Shown: one piece after another, positions 1 through 9,041 of the stretch
Position numbering within the stretch: the first letter of the stretch is position 1
Layout: every line of letters begins with the position of its first letter
Source: Mycolicibacterium doricum
GTDB taxonomy: Bacteria; Actinomycetota; Actinomycetes; Mycobacteriales; Mycobacteriaceae
Reading direction: 5' to 3'
Length of the DNA stretch: 64,000 nt
NCBI RefSeq assembly: GCF_010728155.1
Contig: NZ_AP022605.1
Location: 1,116,001 to 1,180,000 of the forward strand
Notes under the pieces: model-generated
What the model was told of the DNA's origin: nothing
The model's input: only the letters and a program-made list of their open reading frames with translations
Databases searched by the model: none
Made by a program: the position numbers and the translations under genes

Positions 1-1374
1 CGCGTCCAGGTCGGCGAACAGGGTCGGGGACCAGCCGCCGCGGTCGAACCCGACCAGCACGCGGCGGTCGTCGCCGACCAGCGCACGCAGCTCGGGGATC
101 AACCGGCGCAGCTCCGACGCCAGCGAGGCGGCGGGTTCGGCCATCACCACCAGCAAAGGGTCCCCGGCGGCGTCGGCGACCCAGGTTTCCACCGTGGCCG
201 GGGCGGGGAACTTCAACCGCGGCACATGGGTTTTCGCGATCTTACGGGTGCCCTGATAGGCGCGCACATGCCCGTCGACATAGCACACCGCCACCTGCTC
301 GGGCCGGGCCTGCACATGCCTGGCCGCCGTCGCGGCGATCCAGTCGCCGGCCCTGCCCGCCTGGGCGAGCAGCCCGATCTTGCGGCGGATCGTCTTCACC
401 TCCGGCGCCCGGTCCAAACCGAGCACTCGACCCAGCGCGGACGGGTCGATCCGGGTGGCGCCCTCCGCGCGAGCCTCGCCGAGCAGGGCGCGGAACACGC
501 TCTCGCACAACATCGTATCCAGCGAGTAGAACCCGTTCGGGAAATCGCCGTAGACGGTGTGCGCGCACTCGAGCAGCCCGGTCGCCGTCAACGCGGGCAG
601 CGCCAGCAGCAGCCCGGCCAGCGGGGCCCGCGCACACGGTGTGAACACCGGTGCCGCGTAGCCGATCAACCCGAACGCCGCCAACGCCCGCTCACCAGAG
701 CGGTCGACCGGATCCGCCAACACCGGCACCCGCGCAGGATCATCGGGAACCTCTGCGGGGCAACCCGTCTCCACCTTCGCCTCGGTCTTCGCCTGGGCCT
801 TCGCCTCGGCCTCCACCGCGGGCTCGGCCTCCGCCTCGACCTCCGCCTCGGGCTCGGGCTCGCGCTCGACAGGGGCATCGGAAGTCGTTGCGAGGCACGG
901 TTCCTCGGTACGGGGGCCGCCATGGGTGAGCACGAGCGCGTTGCGGACACTGCCCCTAGACACGCCGGTTTCGGCGGCGATGGCGCGGTAGGACGCCCCG
1001 CCGCCGCGCAGCCGGTGGATGGCCGCGACGGTGTCGGCGGTGAGTTTCGACCTGCGTTTGGGCCCTTTGCGTTCGGCGAGCAGCCCGGCCACACCGGAAT
1101 CGGTGAGCTGGGTGTCCCAGCGCCGCACGGTGGCCGGTTTCACCGCGAACGCTTCGGCGGCCTCGAGCTGGGTGGCGGCCTTGATCCGGATCAGCGACAC
1201 CGCCGCGAACCGGCGCGCCGCGGTGTCGCCGGCGTCCCAGGCGTAGGCCAGATTGCCGTGCACGAACACCCGGCCGCCGTCGTCGTCCTCGACCATCGCC
1301 GCGGCCGTGCCGACCGGGCGCGCGTCGCCCGGCGCCAACGGCAGGGGCGGCTGCGTGGTCATCACGGCCATCAT
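1..1374 (-). CDS. Transposase-like protein with helix-turn-helix N-terminus (3' end outside window)
   Basis: An open frame runs leftward from tandem ATGs at 1374 and 1371 to base 1, giving 458 codons with no stop, so the C-terminus lies outside the window. Residues about 40-160 hold two helix-turn-helix-like segments of the kind that end in 'GVSRGSVRNAL'. Residues about 166-203 are a low-complexity Glu/Ala/Pro/Lys linker. The later part ('VCYVDGHVRAYQGTRK', 'VLVGFDRGG') resembles the RNase-H-fold core of large actinobacterial transposases that carry a leading HTH. I cannot name the IS family. The long open frame on the opposite strand here is arginine- and histidine-rich and is a GC-rich shadow. 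Confidence 0.6.
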   Translation of the reverse strand, partial: MMAVMTTQPPLPLAPGDARPVGTAAAMVEDDDGGRVFVHGNLAYAWDAGDTAARRFAAVSLIRIKAATQLEAAEAFAVKPATVRRWDTQLTDSGVAGLLAERKGPKRRSKLTADTVAAIHRLRGGGASYRAIAAETGVSRGSVRNALVLTHGGPRTEEPCLATTSDAPVEREPEPEAEVEAEAEPAVEAEAKAQAKTEAKVETGCPAEVPDDPARVPVLADPVDRSGERALAAFGLIGYAAPVFTPCARAPLAGLLLALPALTATGLLECAHTVYGDFPNGFYSLDTMLCESVFRALLGEARAEGATRIDPSALGRVLGLDRAPEVKTIRRKIGLLAQAGRAGDWIAATAARHVQARPEQVAVCYVDGHVRAYQGTRKIAKTHVPRLKFPAPATVETWVADAAGDPLLVVMAEPAASLASELRRLIPELRALVGDDRRVLVGFDRGGWSPTLFADLDA

Positions 1375-1608
1375 CCACCACTCTCGAAGTCGCCGAATCG
1401 GTCTATCTATTATTGGACATCGCGGGCGGGAACCGCGCCGTGACACACCGGAAATGAGCAGATCAGAGCACAGAATTACCGACCGGGCACCGGCTCCATG
1501 TCAGGAGTCCTGGGGTAAGGCACCCGGATATTGTCGTACTTCTTACCGTGCGCTCGCCGGTACTCTTATCTTGAAGTTACGGTTTGCTCGGCATGAGGGA
1601 GGGGTCAA

Positions 1609-1938
1609 TTGCCGAATGCAGTTCGCGTAGTACCCGAGGACCTTCACGTGTCGGCGTCCACGGTCGATGCCCATGGCGACGAGTTATGGTTACGGCATGG
1701 GTCCGCCGATAGCCGCGTCGAGGCGGCGCAGGTCGGTGTACCGGCGCAGGCCGCAACGGCACTCGCCGGTGCGCTGACCAAGTGGCAAGCTGACACGACG
1801 GCGCTCTTCGGCCGGTTCGTCGAGCTCAGTGAGGCGATGCGGACGGCCGCGCTCGGCTACGCGCAAACCGATGCGCACAACGCAGCACGTATCGCTGGCG
1901 TGGGCGACCAGGTGACCGCAGACAATCTCGGTCTGTAG
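1609..1938 (+). CDS. EspC-like type VII secretion target
   Basis: This encodes a 109-residue helical protein. It starts at a TTG with a GAGGGAGGGG ribosome site 5-14 bases upstream. The opening ('VVPEDLHVSASTVDAHGDEL') and the later helix ending 'TQTDAHNAARI'-like are typical of the EspC/Rv3615c family of ESX-associated secreted proteins, about 100 residues long with no signal peptide. It lies 15 bp before a DUF1023 hydrolase and two genes before a lipoprotein, a common mycobacterial arrangement. It may be exported as a partner of the next protein. The family call is sound; secretion and partner are inferred. Confidence 0.7.
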   Translation: MPNAVRVVPEDLHVSASTVDAHGDELWLRHGSADSRVEAAQVGVPAQAATALAGALTKWQADTTALFGRFVELSEAMRTAALGYAQTDAHNAARIAGVGDQVTADNLGL

Positions 1939-1953
1939 CTGCCGGCCCTGACC

Positions 1954-3606
1954 ATGACCATTTCTGTCGAGGAGATTGACCGCTGGGACGCCGGCGACGT
2001 GCGCGAAGTCTTCCATGCCACTCGTAGCCGGGCCGAGGCGGCATTCGAGGCGGCCGACGGCATTGCCGAGTTGCCTGCGTTCGGCACCTGGGGCGGCGAT
2101 GCGTCGGCGGCAGCGAAGGAAGCGGTCGATGGGGTGCGCAAGGACCTCGACGCGCACGGGCAAGAGGCTTTGGCGGTTGCCCAGGCGGCGGGCCGAGCCG
2201 CCGACGACGACGAGCAGGTCAAGACGGACCTCGCGCAGCTGCGCGCAGAGGCGGAAAGCCTTGGCATGGTGGTCGTTCCGGTAAGCAACACCATCGAGCC
2301 GGGGCCGGGCGCGGCAGGCGCTGACCCAATGGAAGTCATGCTCAAGCAAATGCAGCTGCAACCGCGGCTCGATGCCATCCTGGCGGACGCGGTGCGCGCC
2401 GACCAGGAACTGAGCCAGGCGATCGCCATGGCGACCGGCGATGCGCCGATACCTGACTCTCCGCACACCAACGACCCGGCACTGCAGGACGCGCTCTCGC
2501 GGCCACTTCCCGAAGACCCGCAGCAGTTCAACGATCTGTGGGAGAAGCTGTCGCTGGAACAAAAGGAGTACCTGTACCGGCAGGACCACAGCATCGGCAA
2601 CCATCCGGGCATGCCGTTTGTTGACCGGAACCTCTTCAACGAGCGGCACCTCGGCGAGCTGACGCAGTCCACGCAAGCCGAGGTTGACCGGCTACGGGCA
2701 GAGCACCCCGCCTGGGCGAGCGGCGCGGTGCCCAACCCGAAGGGCGACTACCAGAATTACCGCCAGTGGCGGGATTGGAAGCAGCAGTGGGACAGCGCTA
2801 CCCACAAACTCGACGGCTACCAAGCGGTGACGGACACCTTGAACCGGAATGACGGCGTACCGCGTTTCCTCGGCCTCATCGACGACCAAGGCCATGCCGC
2901 CGTGTCTATCGGCAACCCGGATACCGCGATCCGCAACGCAACGCTGGTCCCCGGCACCGGACAGGACATGGTCGCCTTCACGGGCAGTGACGGCAAGTCC
3001 CTCGATATGTTCAACGCCGCCCTTGACGCCGATCCGAGCCTGACGAGCGCTGATGTCTCCGTCACCACCTGGATGGGCTATGACCGGCCGATGGACCTCG
3101 GCCAAGCCGCCGATTCCAGCTACGCGACCGGCGGCGCCGGTGCGCTCGAGTCCTACTTGGACGGCGTGCAGGCCTCCCACAGTGACCGCGTCCCACCTGC
3201 CATCGATACGGTGATCGGCCACAGCTACGGCTCAACCCTGGTCGGCGCCGCCGGTGCCAGTGATCACCACCTGGCCGTCGAGAACGTCATCGGTGTCGGC
3301 AGTCCGGGCATGATGGTGGGCCATGCCTCGGAACTCAACCTCGATCCGGGCGGCCAGGTCTACGCCACGCGCGCCCAGCACGACATCATTCACCTCGTCG
3401 CCGGTGCCTCCCTGGGGCCGAATCCGACATGGGACGGCTTCGGTTCCGTCGAGCTGGCAGCCGCACCAGGCCCTTCAACTGGACCGCCCATTCTGAATCT
3501 GCCGTCTGTGGGCGCACACAACAGCTACTGGGACGAGGGCAATCCCGCACTCGCCAACATGGGTGCCATCATTGCCGGGATGCCCCCACCAAAGGTCGTG
3601 CCATGA
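1954..3606 (+). CDS. DUF1023 alpha/beta-hydrolase with helical N-terminal domain
   Basis: The protein is 550 residues and starts at an ATG. The N-terminal half (about 1-200) is helical and rich in Ala/Glu/Asp, and resembles the WXG100/EspC-like helical domains fused to this family. The C-terminal half is a DUF1023 alpha/beta hydrolase: the nucleophile elbow GHSYGS lies at residues 422-427 (Ser424) and a late His (about 521) fits the catalytic triad. Substrate is unknown; esterase or lipase action at the cell envelope is plausible. It is translationally coupled to the lipoprotein downstream by a 4-bp ATGA overlap. A second, truncated paralogue lies at 48604-49341. Confidence 0.8.
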   Translation: MTISVEEIDRWDAGDVREVFHATRSRAEAAFEAADGIAELPAFGTWGGDASAAAKEAVDGVRKDLDAHGQEALAVAQAAGRAADDDEQVKTDLAQLRAEAESLGMVVVPVSNTIEPGPGAAGADPMEVMLKQMQLQPRLDAILADAVRADQELSQAIAMATGDAPIPDSPHTNDPALQDALSRPLPEDPQQFNDLWEKLSLEQKEYLYRQDHSIGNHPGMPFVDRNLFNERHLGELTQSTQAEVDRLRAEHPAWASGAVPNPKGDYQNYRQWRDWKQQWDSATHKLDGYQAVTDTLNRNDGVPRFLGLIDDQGHAAVSIGNPDTAIRNATLVPGTGQDMVAFTGSDGKSLDMFNAALDADPSLTSADVSVTTWMGYDRPMDLGQAADSSYATGGAGALESYLDGVQASHSDRVPPAIDTVIGHSYGSTLVGAAGASDHHLAVENVIGVGSPGMMVGHASELNLDPGGQVYATRAQHDIIHLVAGASLGPNPTWDGFGSVELAAAPGPSTGPPILNLPSVGAHNSYWDEGNPALANMGAIIAGMPPPKVVP

Positions 3607-4268
3607 CCGGCGAACGTCCTGGTACCGGCAAGCGATTCCCCGATGCGCTTCGACGTGTCTCAAACCTCGTGCTTTTGGTCGCACTGCTCGCGGGTTGCAG
3701 CGACGACGGCCCGCTCGGCCCGCTCGGCCCGCCCGTGCCCACCGGCGCTACCGATATTGGAGGTCCGCCTGTGACATCTGCTCCGCCGCCGCCACTCGGA
3801 TGGAATCCGAAAGACGCTGTGCCGCAAAGCCAACAGCAGGCGCAAGACGCGCTGATGGACTACTTGACGCGCACGTTGCGTGAACTTCCGGCGGGCACGG
3901 TGCTCGACGCGACACGCTACGGAAGCGCCGGTCACAACAGTTGGTGCGAAGATGAGCCCGAAGATCCAAAGAGCGCCCCAACCCGGTTTCACACCTCGGG
4001 CGATCTCAAGTTTCCGCCGGGGACGAACCTCGATGCAATGATCAGGCGCACGGGCGATATCTGGCGCAGTTGGGGCTGGTACGTCTACGAGCGCGAGGGT
4101 TTCAGGACGCCGAACGAGTTCGGCTACGGCCCAGACGGTTACCGACTGCAGATCGTGGCGGCCGGGCGCCCGGCCTACGCACCTACCCTGAGCGGTTCGT
4201 CTCCATGTTTTCCCGGTGAAATCGCGACCGACGGGATTCCCTTCCCGATCGTGGTTGATCTTACTTGA
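3603..4268 (+). CDS. Putative lipoprotein (LppA-like)
   Basis: I start this at the ATG that overlaps the upstream TGA (ATGA), giving 221 residues; a longer upstream frame would remove the signal peptide from the N-terminus. A basic n-region is followed by a hydrophobic stretch and the lipobox LLAGC, with lipidated Cys32. A Pro/Gly-rich linker leads into a globular domain with three further Cys. It resembles mycobacterial LppA-type lipoproteins and probably sits on the outer face of the membrane beside the hydrolase encoded upstream. Its C-terminal tail ('GYRLQIV..GRP.YAPTLSGS') recurs as an orphan fragment at 50625-50758. Confidence 0.75.
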   Translation: MTGERPGTGKRFPDALRRVSNLVLLVALLAGCSDDGPLGPLGPPVPTGATDIGGPPVTSAPPPPLGWNPKDAVPQSQQQAQDALMDYLTRTLRELPAGTVLDATRYGSAGHNSWCEDEPEDPKSAPTRFHTSGDLKFPPGTNLDAMIRRTGDIWRSWGWYVYEREGFRTPNEFGYGPDGYRLQIVAAGRPAYAPTLSGSSPCFPGEIATDGIPFPIVVDLT

Positions 4269-4640
4269 TGCCCGCCCGCCTCGCCGCCTCCGCTTCTCGT
4301 CCGGCTGCTGACGGCTTATCTGCCGGAAAGGGTCCACCCGCTCGCAAGTGAAAACGCGCCGCTGAAGGGATCTGCCAATCGGTTGTGGCTCAGCGATAGC
4401 ACTGGGCATCGCACCGTGAAGGCAAGCTCGGCCCCTTTGCGATCAAGGACGTGCTCTCCAACCGGATCGTCGGACTCGATCGACCCGAGGATGAAGTCTA
4501 GTTGGCGAAGAAATACTACTTTTCGAGGATATCGACAAGGTCTGTCGGTGGAATCCACCTGCCGGCTTCGGAAGGAAGGATGCTCTCCATAGCAACCCAT
4601 CGATCACCAAGGAAAGTCTGAACCTCTTCGGTTTTTTGAT
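4269..4640. other. Gene-poor stretch before repeat
   Basis: No confident gene is seen. A minus-strand reading at about 4519-4640 has protein-like composition ('FLGDRWVAMESILPSEAGRW') and could be the end of a broken gene cut by the repeat that begins at 4641, but I do not recognise it. A T-run at 4632-4637 lies next to the repeat boundary. Confidence 0.3.
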
Positions 4641-4912
4641 CGGTGAGGATCCTGATGCTTCTGGGTGCTCTAGTCATTGGCGTCGGGGCGGTGATCGTAT
4701 GGCGCCACGGCGCCCAACGGCTCAGGCAAGCCGACGACCCGTGCACTCGTGGGGCAGGTCGGCGAGACGGCTCATGGACATGGGCTGCCGGGACGACAAC
4801 TTCCAGCATTGGCCGCCGTGGGCTGGTCGTCGAGACCGCGTGGCGCGTACGCGACTACATCGGCGGCACCCTTGGTGATGACGATGACCGTCCTGCTCGA
4901 GCCCTACGCCGA
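4641..4912 (+). repeat. Long direct repeat, copy A (about 270 bp)
   Basis: The sequence from CGGTGAGGATCCTGATGC to GAGCCCTACGCCGAG recurs at 21591-21900 in the same orientation. The first 110 bases are almost identical; the rest differs at scattered sites. Copy A lacks about 36 bp between GTGCACTC and GGTCGGCGAG that copy B keeps. The right end meets the last codons of the transposon gene at 4904-6349. Both strands have short open frames, but none is convincing. The repeat may be a remnant of one element or a site where recombination joined segments. Confidence 0.8.
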
Positions 4913-6349
4913 GGCGGCCTGCACGTGTGGGTTGGGAGCGAAGGCCTGATCCGCGATGAACCTGGTGTCGAACTTGCTGCCCAAGTACGGGGTGTACGTG
5001 CAAGTAACGTGTGACTGCCAGGTCTGGAGGAGATTCGCGGCCCGGTGGCGGTGCTGATCGGGCAGCGTGATCTTGCAGTGCGCCGCGGCCGCGCCGATAC
5101 GCTCAAAGGTGAAACTCGTCGAGGCGAACAGCCGCCCCGTGGTGTTGTCGGACTCGGCGGCGAAGCAGCGGACCGCCTGCAGCAGCGGCCGGACGGCGGG
5201 CGGGACGGGGAAGACGGCCGTGATCGGGTGATGCCGGCGAATCGTGAACTTGCTCGGAACCAGGGTGGCGTACTGCGGGAACCAGGTCAGGCGCAGCGCG
5301 TGGTTGTCCGGTGAGAGCGCCTCCCAGGGCAGGCTGTGCAGGAACAGGATCGGCAGCTGGGTCAGCAGGCTCAGCGCGATCCCGGCCCCGATCGTCGGGT
5401 GGGCGACACCGGCCCGGATCCGCTGCAGGACCGCCACGCTCAGGCCAGCGGCGCCGCCGTCCAGGCCCGGGCCGGTCAGCTGGCCGGTGACCATGAGCTG
5501 TCCCGGGGGCAGCTTCAGGTCGAAGCTGCGGGCCCGGAAACCACCCTGGGCGCCCCGCAGCCGCGCCAGGCTGTGATTGCGGGTCGGGCTGTCCTGCACG
5601 AGCTCGGTCAAAAACAGCTGCACCTGCGCGATGTCGAGAACCTTCCACGCGCCGGTGAGGTGGGTGTCCAACCAGGCGCCGGCCGCGGCCCGCCCCTGCT
5701 GGTACACCGCGTCGGTCTGCAGGAACCCCCGCAGGCCGATCGCCGCTGGCGCCGCGCTGCGGTAGGTGTGGATCTGCTCGTTGGCGTAGAGCGGCAGATC
5801 GACGGCCTGCGGCGCCGGCGCCAGCACGGAGTGGATCGCCGCCGGCGCACGACCCGGCCGGCCCGGCCGGCCCGGCAGGGTCGTGCCCAGGTCGGTGAGG
5901 ATCTCGTGGCTGGTGCCCTCCAGGACGTCGGCCAGGGCCGGTGCGACGGCGTGGACGTGGCAAATCAGCACAAGACGGGTGCCGCTGCGCCGGCACACCG
6001 CCAGCAGCCAGTCCCAGCCGGCCGCCGAGAGCCGGTCGGCGCGCAGCACCACCAGGTCCTCGATCTGGTCGGCCAGCAGCCACGCCACCACCGCCCGCCC
6101 AGCCCGCGCGGACCCGACCAGCCGTTCGGCCTTCAGCCGGCAGATCGATCGCCCCAGCGCGGCGAGCACGTCATGGGCGAGCGCGGCCAGGCCGCACAGC
6201 CCCGGGGTTGGATGCACGACCACCAGGCCCCCGGCCGGGTCGTGACGCTGCAGCAGGCCCACGCTCACCCGCACCTCATCACCCGGATCCAGCAGCACCC
6301 GCACCACCGGCCGGCCCGGCCGGTCAGCCTGGTCAGGCCGGTCAGGCAC
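4904..6349 (-). CDS. Transposon-associated protein of unknown function
   Basis: The protein is 481 residues and lies downstream of the TniA-like and TniB-like genes on the same strand, the place held by a third accessory gene in Mu/Tn7-type transposons of actinobacteria. I see no zinc fingers or obvious TniQ motifs. The N-terminal part (about 30-170) reads like an alpha/beta fold with 'DLVVLRADRL' and 'TRLVLICHVH' strands, as in AAA or P-loop regulators, but no Walker A motif is visible. The last codons overlap the 270-bp repeat, so the C-terminus may be altered. Role as target selector or regulator is only inferred. Confidence 0.5.
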   Translation of the reverse strand: MPDRPDQADRPGRPVVRVLLDPGDEVRVSVGLLQRHDPAGGLVVVHPTPGLCGLAALAHDVLAALGRSICRLKAERLVGSARAGRAVVAWLLADQIEDLVVLRADRLSAAGWDWLLAVCRRSGTRLVLICHVHAVAPALADVLEGTSHEILTDLGTTLPGRPGRPGRAPAAIHSVLAPAPQAVDLPLYANEQIHTYRSAAPAAIGLRGFLQTDAVYQQGRAAAGAWLDTHLTGAWKVLDIAQVQLFLTELVQDSPTRNHSLARLRGAQGGFRARSFDLKLPPGQLMVTGQLTGPGLDGGAAGLSVAVLQRIRAGVAHPTIGAGIALSLLTQLPILFLHSLPWEALSPDNHALRLTWFPQYATLVPSKFTIRRHHPITAVFPVPPAVRPLLQAVRCFAAESDNTTGRLFASTSFTFERIGAAAAHCKITLPDQHRHRAANLLQTWQSHVTCTYTPYLGSKFDTRFIADQAFAPNPHVQAASA

Positions 6350-6507
6350 TGCCGCCGAGCCGGCGCAACACCCACGCAGAACGTCCCGGTCCCGCGACGT
6401 CGCGCTGCAGGCGGGCCCGGCCCCTCACGACGTGGGAGGTGATCTTCGACCAGGCCCGGAAGTTGCCGTGCCCGGCCTGCACGTCGGTGTAGGCGATGTC
6501 ACCCACT
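6342..6507 (-). pseudogene. Second TniB-like C-terminal fragment
   Basis: In the frame ending at 6342 the translation contains 'QAGHGNFRAWSKITSHVVR'. This closely parallels the C-terminal 'HAGHGNFRSWAKLTAHTVR' of the TniB-like gene just upstream. It therefore looks like the tail of a second, related ATPase left behind by recombination between two transposons. It has no start of its own, overlaps the start of the 481-residue gene by 8 bp, and is unlikely to be expressed as a functional protein. Confidence 0.5.
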
Positions 6508-7274
6508 GCGGCCGGACATTTTCGCGAATACCGAGCCCAGCACCTCACGGTCGATTCGGTCGCGGTCGAGGCGTTGCAGTGCGCGGACGGTGTGCGCGGT
6601 CAGCTTGGCCCAGGACCGGAAGTTGCCGTGGCCGGCGTGCGCGTCGGCGAAGGACAGGACGTCCGGATCGGTGTGGTCCCACACCGGGTGGAACGCCGGA
6701 ATCACCCGCAGGACCTGTTCGGGGGTCATGCGACGGAATTCCTGCCACACGTACACCCGGCTGGACAGCATCGGTTCGCGGGAGAGCACGTGGTAGCAAT
6801 CGCCGCCGCCGACGAACACGATCGCGATGTCGGTGCGCCGGTCGTCCCACAGGTGCCGCCAGTATTCGAAGCATTCCCGCGACATCCACTGAGCCTCGTC
6901 GCAGACCAGCACCCGAAACCGCTCAGATAACACGGTCTTGAGTGTCTGGTCGAACTCGATTGGGCGCAGCGGTGGCACTCCGGCGACGCCGAGCGCGTCG
7001 AAGAGAGTATGCCGGATATCGCGCGGGGTGGGCCGTGCCCGGAACTGCACCCGGCACACCGTGTCCGCAGCGAGGCGTTGACCGACAACGTCTTTCCCAC
7101 GCCGGCGTCGCCGTGCACGCACATCATCGCCTTGGCCTCGATGACGTCGGCGATGTTGTCGCGGGTCAACATCAGCGCGTCGGTGGCCACGATATGCGCC
7201 CCGGGCAGCCCGAGGAAGTGATCGGCCTGGGCGCCATCGACATCCGGGCCCGGGTTGCGGGGTGTCCTTGTCAC
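6499..7274 (-). pseudogene. TniB/TnsC-like AAA+ transposition ATPase, frameshifted
   Basis: It starts at a GTG overlapping the TGA of the transposase gene (GTGA at 7271-7274). The first part encodes a leader and Walker A 'GDAGVGKT'. After 'VNASL' near 7070 the reading must shift frame to continue with 'AADTVCRVQFRARP', Walker B-like 'VLVCDEAQW', the sensor-like 'IVFVGGGDCY', and a C-terminal lid domain to the stop at 6499. These ATPases recruit target DNA and activate the DDE transposase. The shift breaks the ATPase into two pieces, so the element is probably immobile unless this is a sequencing error or recoding site. Confidence 0.75.
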
Positions 7275-8836
7275 CGGCGGTCCCCGTTTCGGTTGGGTTG
7301 TGCATGCTCGTTCGGGTCCACCGGCAGTCGCCAGTTCGCCGGCGGCGGGTCGAGGGGAATCAGATCCGGTCGCGCCCACCGCACCATGTCGGCATCGTGT
7401 TCGTCGGCCAGGACCGCGGCGGCCTCGGCCGTCGTCAGCGCATCGAGCCGCTTCGCCGGTTCCGGCACCGTCGACGCCGCATACCGGACCCGCCGCTCCC
7501 GTTCAGCCGCGGCCAGATCCGACCGCAACCGGCGCGCCTTGCGGGTGCGGGCGTGCAACACCCGGGCGCGGTCCTCGGCAGAGGCGGCATCGGCGAGTAC
7601 CGCGGTGCCCAGATGCGTGCCGGTGGCGGCGTCGAACACCTCGATTTCGCCGGTGTGGTGTGGCATGTACCGGATCCGCACCCCGGTCCCGACCAACCCG
7701 ACCATCCAGTCGGCGATGTAGTGGCGGCCGCGGCCGAACGCGACGCCCTTGGTGGTGATAGTGCGGTTTCTCCGGTCGTCTTCGAGGGTGAACATCCACA
7801 ATCGGGTCTCGTCGGCGTCGTGGATCGGGGTCGGGTCGTTGTCCCAGGACTGCATCGGCGTTCGTTCACCGAGTTCGGCAATGGTGTGTTCGGTGTTCCA
7901 CCACCGCACCCAGCCCAGCACCTCGGCGGTGAACGCCTCGAACGACAGCGGCGGCTGGTCGGGATCGACCGGGGCGCCGCTGACCTGTGTCTGCCGGTGG
8001 GTGTAACGGGGCAGGGCTGCGAACAGCATCCTCTCGGCTGCACCGTTGATCGTCTCCACCGTGCCCTTCAGATGCGCACCGTAGGCCGGTAGGTCGTCCA
8101 CCCGCACCGCGAACGCGCCCAGTGCGTCGGTGACGGTGCGGGACAGGAAGTCCTTGCCCCGGTCGATGCGCACCGCCGCAGGCAGGCCCCCGGCCGGTCC
8201 GTACGGCTCCCGCCGCATCACCGCTGCCCGCAGTGCCGCCAGCACGCTCTCCCGGTTCGGGGTTCGCGGCGTCACCGCCACACCGAGGATCACGTCGTGG
8301 GCGGCATCGATGAACCAGGTCACCCACGGTTTGACCAGTCGCCCGTCCGCGTCGACCTGGACGGGCGCCTCGACGTGGTCGGCCTCCCATGCCGCATTGC
8401 GGTGCGACGGGGGCCGTTGTACGTCGAATCTCCTGCGCGCCCGTTCCCCGGCACGGAGCCCGGCGCGATCGCCCGCGCTGATATCGGCCTCCACCGCGCG
8501 ATACAACGCAGACTTGCTCGGTGCCGGTGAGCCACCGCCCTTCTCGGCGGCCACCAACTCCCGATGCAGCGCCATTACATTGCCGTGCCAGTACGCCAGG
8601 CGCACCCGTAGTTCATCATCGAGTCGGAACCGTCGTCGTGGCACCGGCCCGACCCCGGCCCGGCGCGTCGCCAACCAGCGCCACACCGTTCGTTCGGCGA
8701 CGGCCAATGTTTGCGCGCTCAACCGCACATGATCGCTCGTCAGTTCACCGCGCTCGTCCAACGCCGCAAGCCGGTTCGCAGCAGCATGCCGCAGCGCCCG
8801 TGCGCCCGCATCGACCACCAGCTGGCCTCCCAACAC
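7271..8836 (-). CDS. Mu/TniA-type DDE transposase
   Basis: The protein is 521 residues. An N-terminal HTH region ('AVAERTVWRWLATRR', about 45-60) is followed by a second basic domain, an RNase-H-fold core and a beta-barrel Mu C-terminal domain. The catalytic triad is visible: Asp153 in 'EADHVE', Asp225 in 'RIDRGKDF' and Glu261 in 'GTVETIN', with D-x71-D-x35-E spacing as in retroviral-type integrases. It would cut and join transposon ends together with the TniB-like ATPase encoded immediately downstream, with which it overlaps by 4 bp. The gene itself looks intact. Confidence 0.85.
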   Translation of the reverse strand: MLGGQLVVDAGARALRHAAANRLAALDERGELTSDHVRLSAQTLAVAERTVWRWLATRRAGVGPVPRRRFRLDDELRVRLAYWHGNVMALHRELVAAEKGGGSPAPSKSALYRAVEADISAGDRAGLRAGERARRRFDVQRPPSHRNAAWEADHVEAPVQVDADGRLVKPWVTWFIDAAHDVILGVAVTPRTPNRESVLAALRAAVMRREPYGPAGGLPAAVRIDRGKDFLSRTVTDALGAFAVRVDDLPAYGAHLKGTVETINGAAERMLFAALPRYTHRQTQVSGAPVDPDQPPLSFEAFTAEVLGWVRWWNTEHTIAELGERTPMQSWDNDPTPIHDADETRLWMFTLEDDRRNRTITTKGVAFGRGRHYIADWMVGLVGTGVRIRYMPHHTGEIEVFDAATGTHLGTAVLADAASAEDRARVLHARTRKARRLRSDLAAAERERRVRYAASTVPEPAKRLDALTTAEAAAVLADEHDADMVRWARPDLIPLDPPPANWRLPVDPNEHAQPNRNGDRR

Positions 8837-8882
8837 CTCGCTGGGTACTCGAACGCATGTATTCGATCACGAAGAAGCAAGC

Positions 8883-8913
8883 ACTGACATCGAAACGGGA
8901 AATGCTACTGACA
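8883..8913. repeat. Possible transposon-end repeat (ACTGACA pair)
   Basis: Upstream of the transposase start, ACTGACA occurs at 8883-8889 and 8907-8913, 24 bp apart in direct orientation. Each copy sits beside an AT-richer stretch with CGAAACGGGAAAT between them. Mu/Tn7-type ends often carry such short repeats as transposase-binding sites. A matching opposite end was not located, so this is only suggestive. Confidence 0.25.
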
Positions 8914-8984
8914 ATCCCGCGGGAATCCTCAGAAGTGGCGCGAGTGGCGGCGGATCTGGCGGAAGTAGCGGCGGGTGAGGTCCG

Positions 8985-9041
8985 GTGAACGGCCAGCGCA
9001 GCGTGCTGCGGATCGGTGACCGGGTGGTCTATGCCGGGCAG
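8985..9041 (+). pseudogene. N-terminal stub of a second Mu-type transposase
   Basis: From a GTG at 8985 the frame reads 'RSVLRIGDRVVYAGQ', a typical N-terminal beta-barrel opening of actinobacterial Mu/Tn7-type transposases. After about 19 residues the similarity stops. The sequence beyond is occupied by the end of the oppositely oriented gene at 9029-9469. I take it as a stub left by an abortive insertion or deletion. Confidence 0.3.

Noticed and set aside
226..1443. A 405-codon open frame on the plus strand
   Set aside because: It is very rich in Arg, Gly and His and lies opposite the transposase-like frame, whose translation has clear HTH and protein-like composition. It is a GC-rich shadow.
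4643..5014. A 123-codon plus-strand gene starting in the repeat
   Set aside because: Its later part reads antisense through the end of the 481-residue transposon gene and the matching frame in the other repeat copy diverges, so no conserved protein is indicated.
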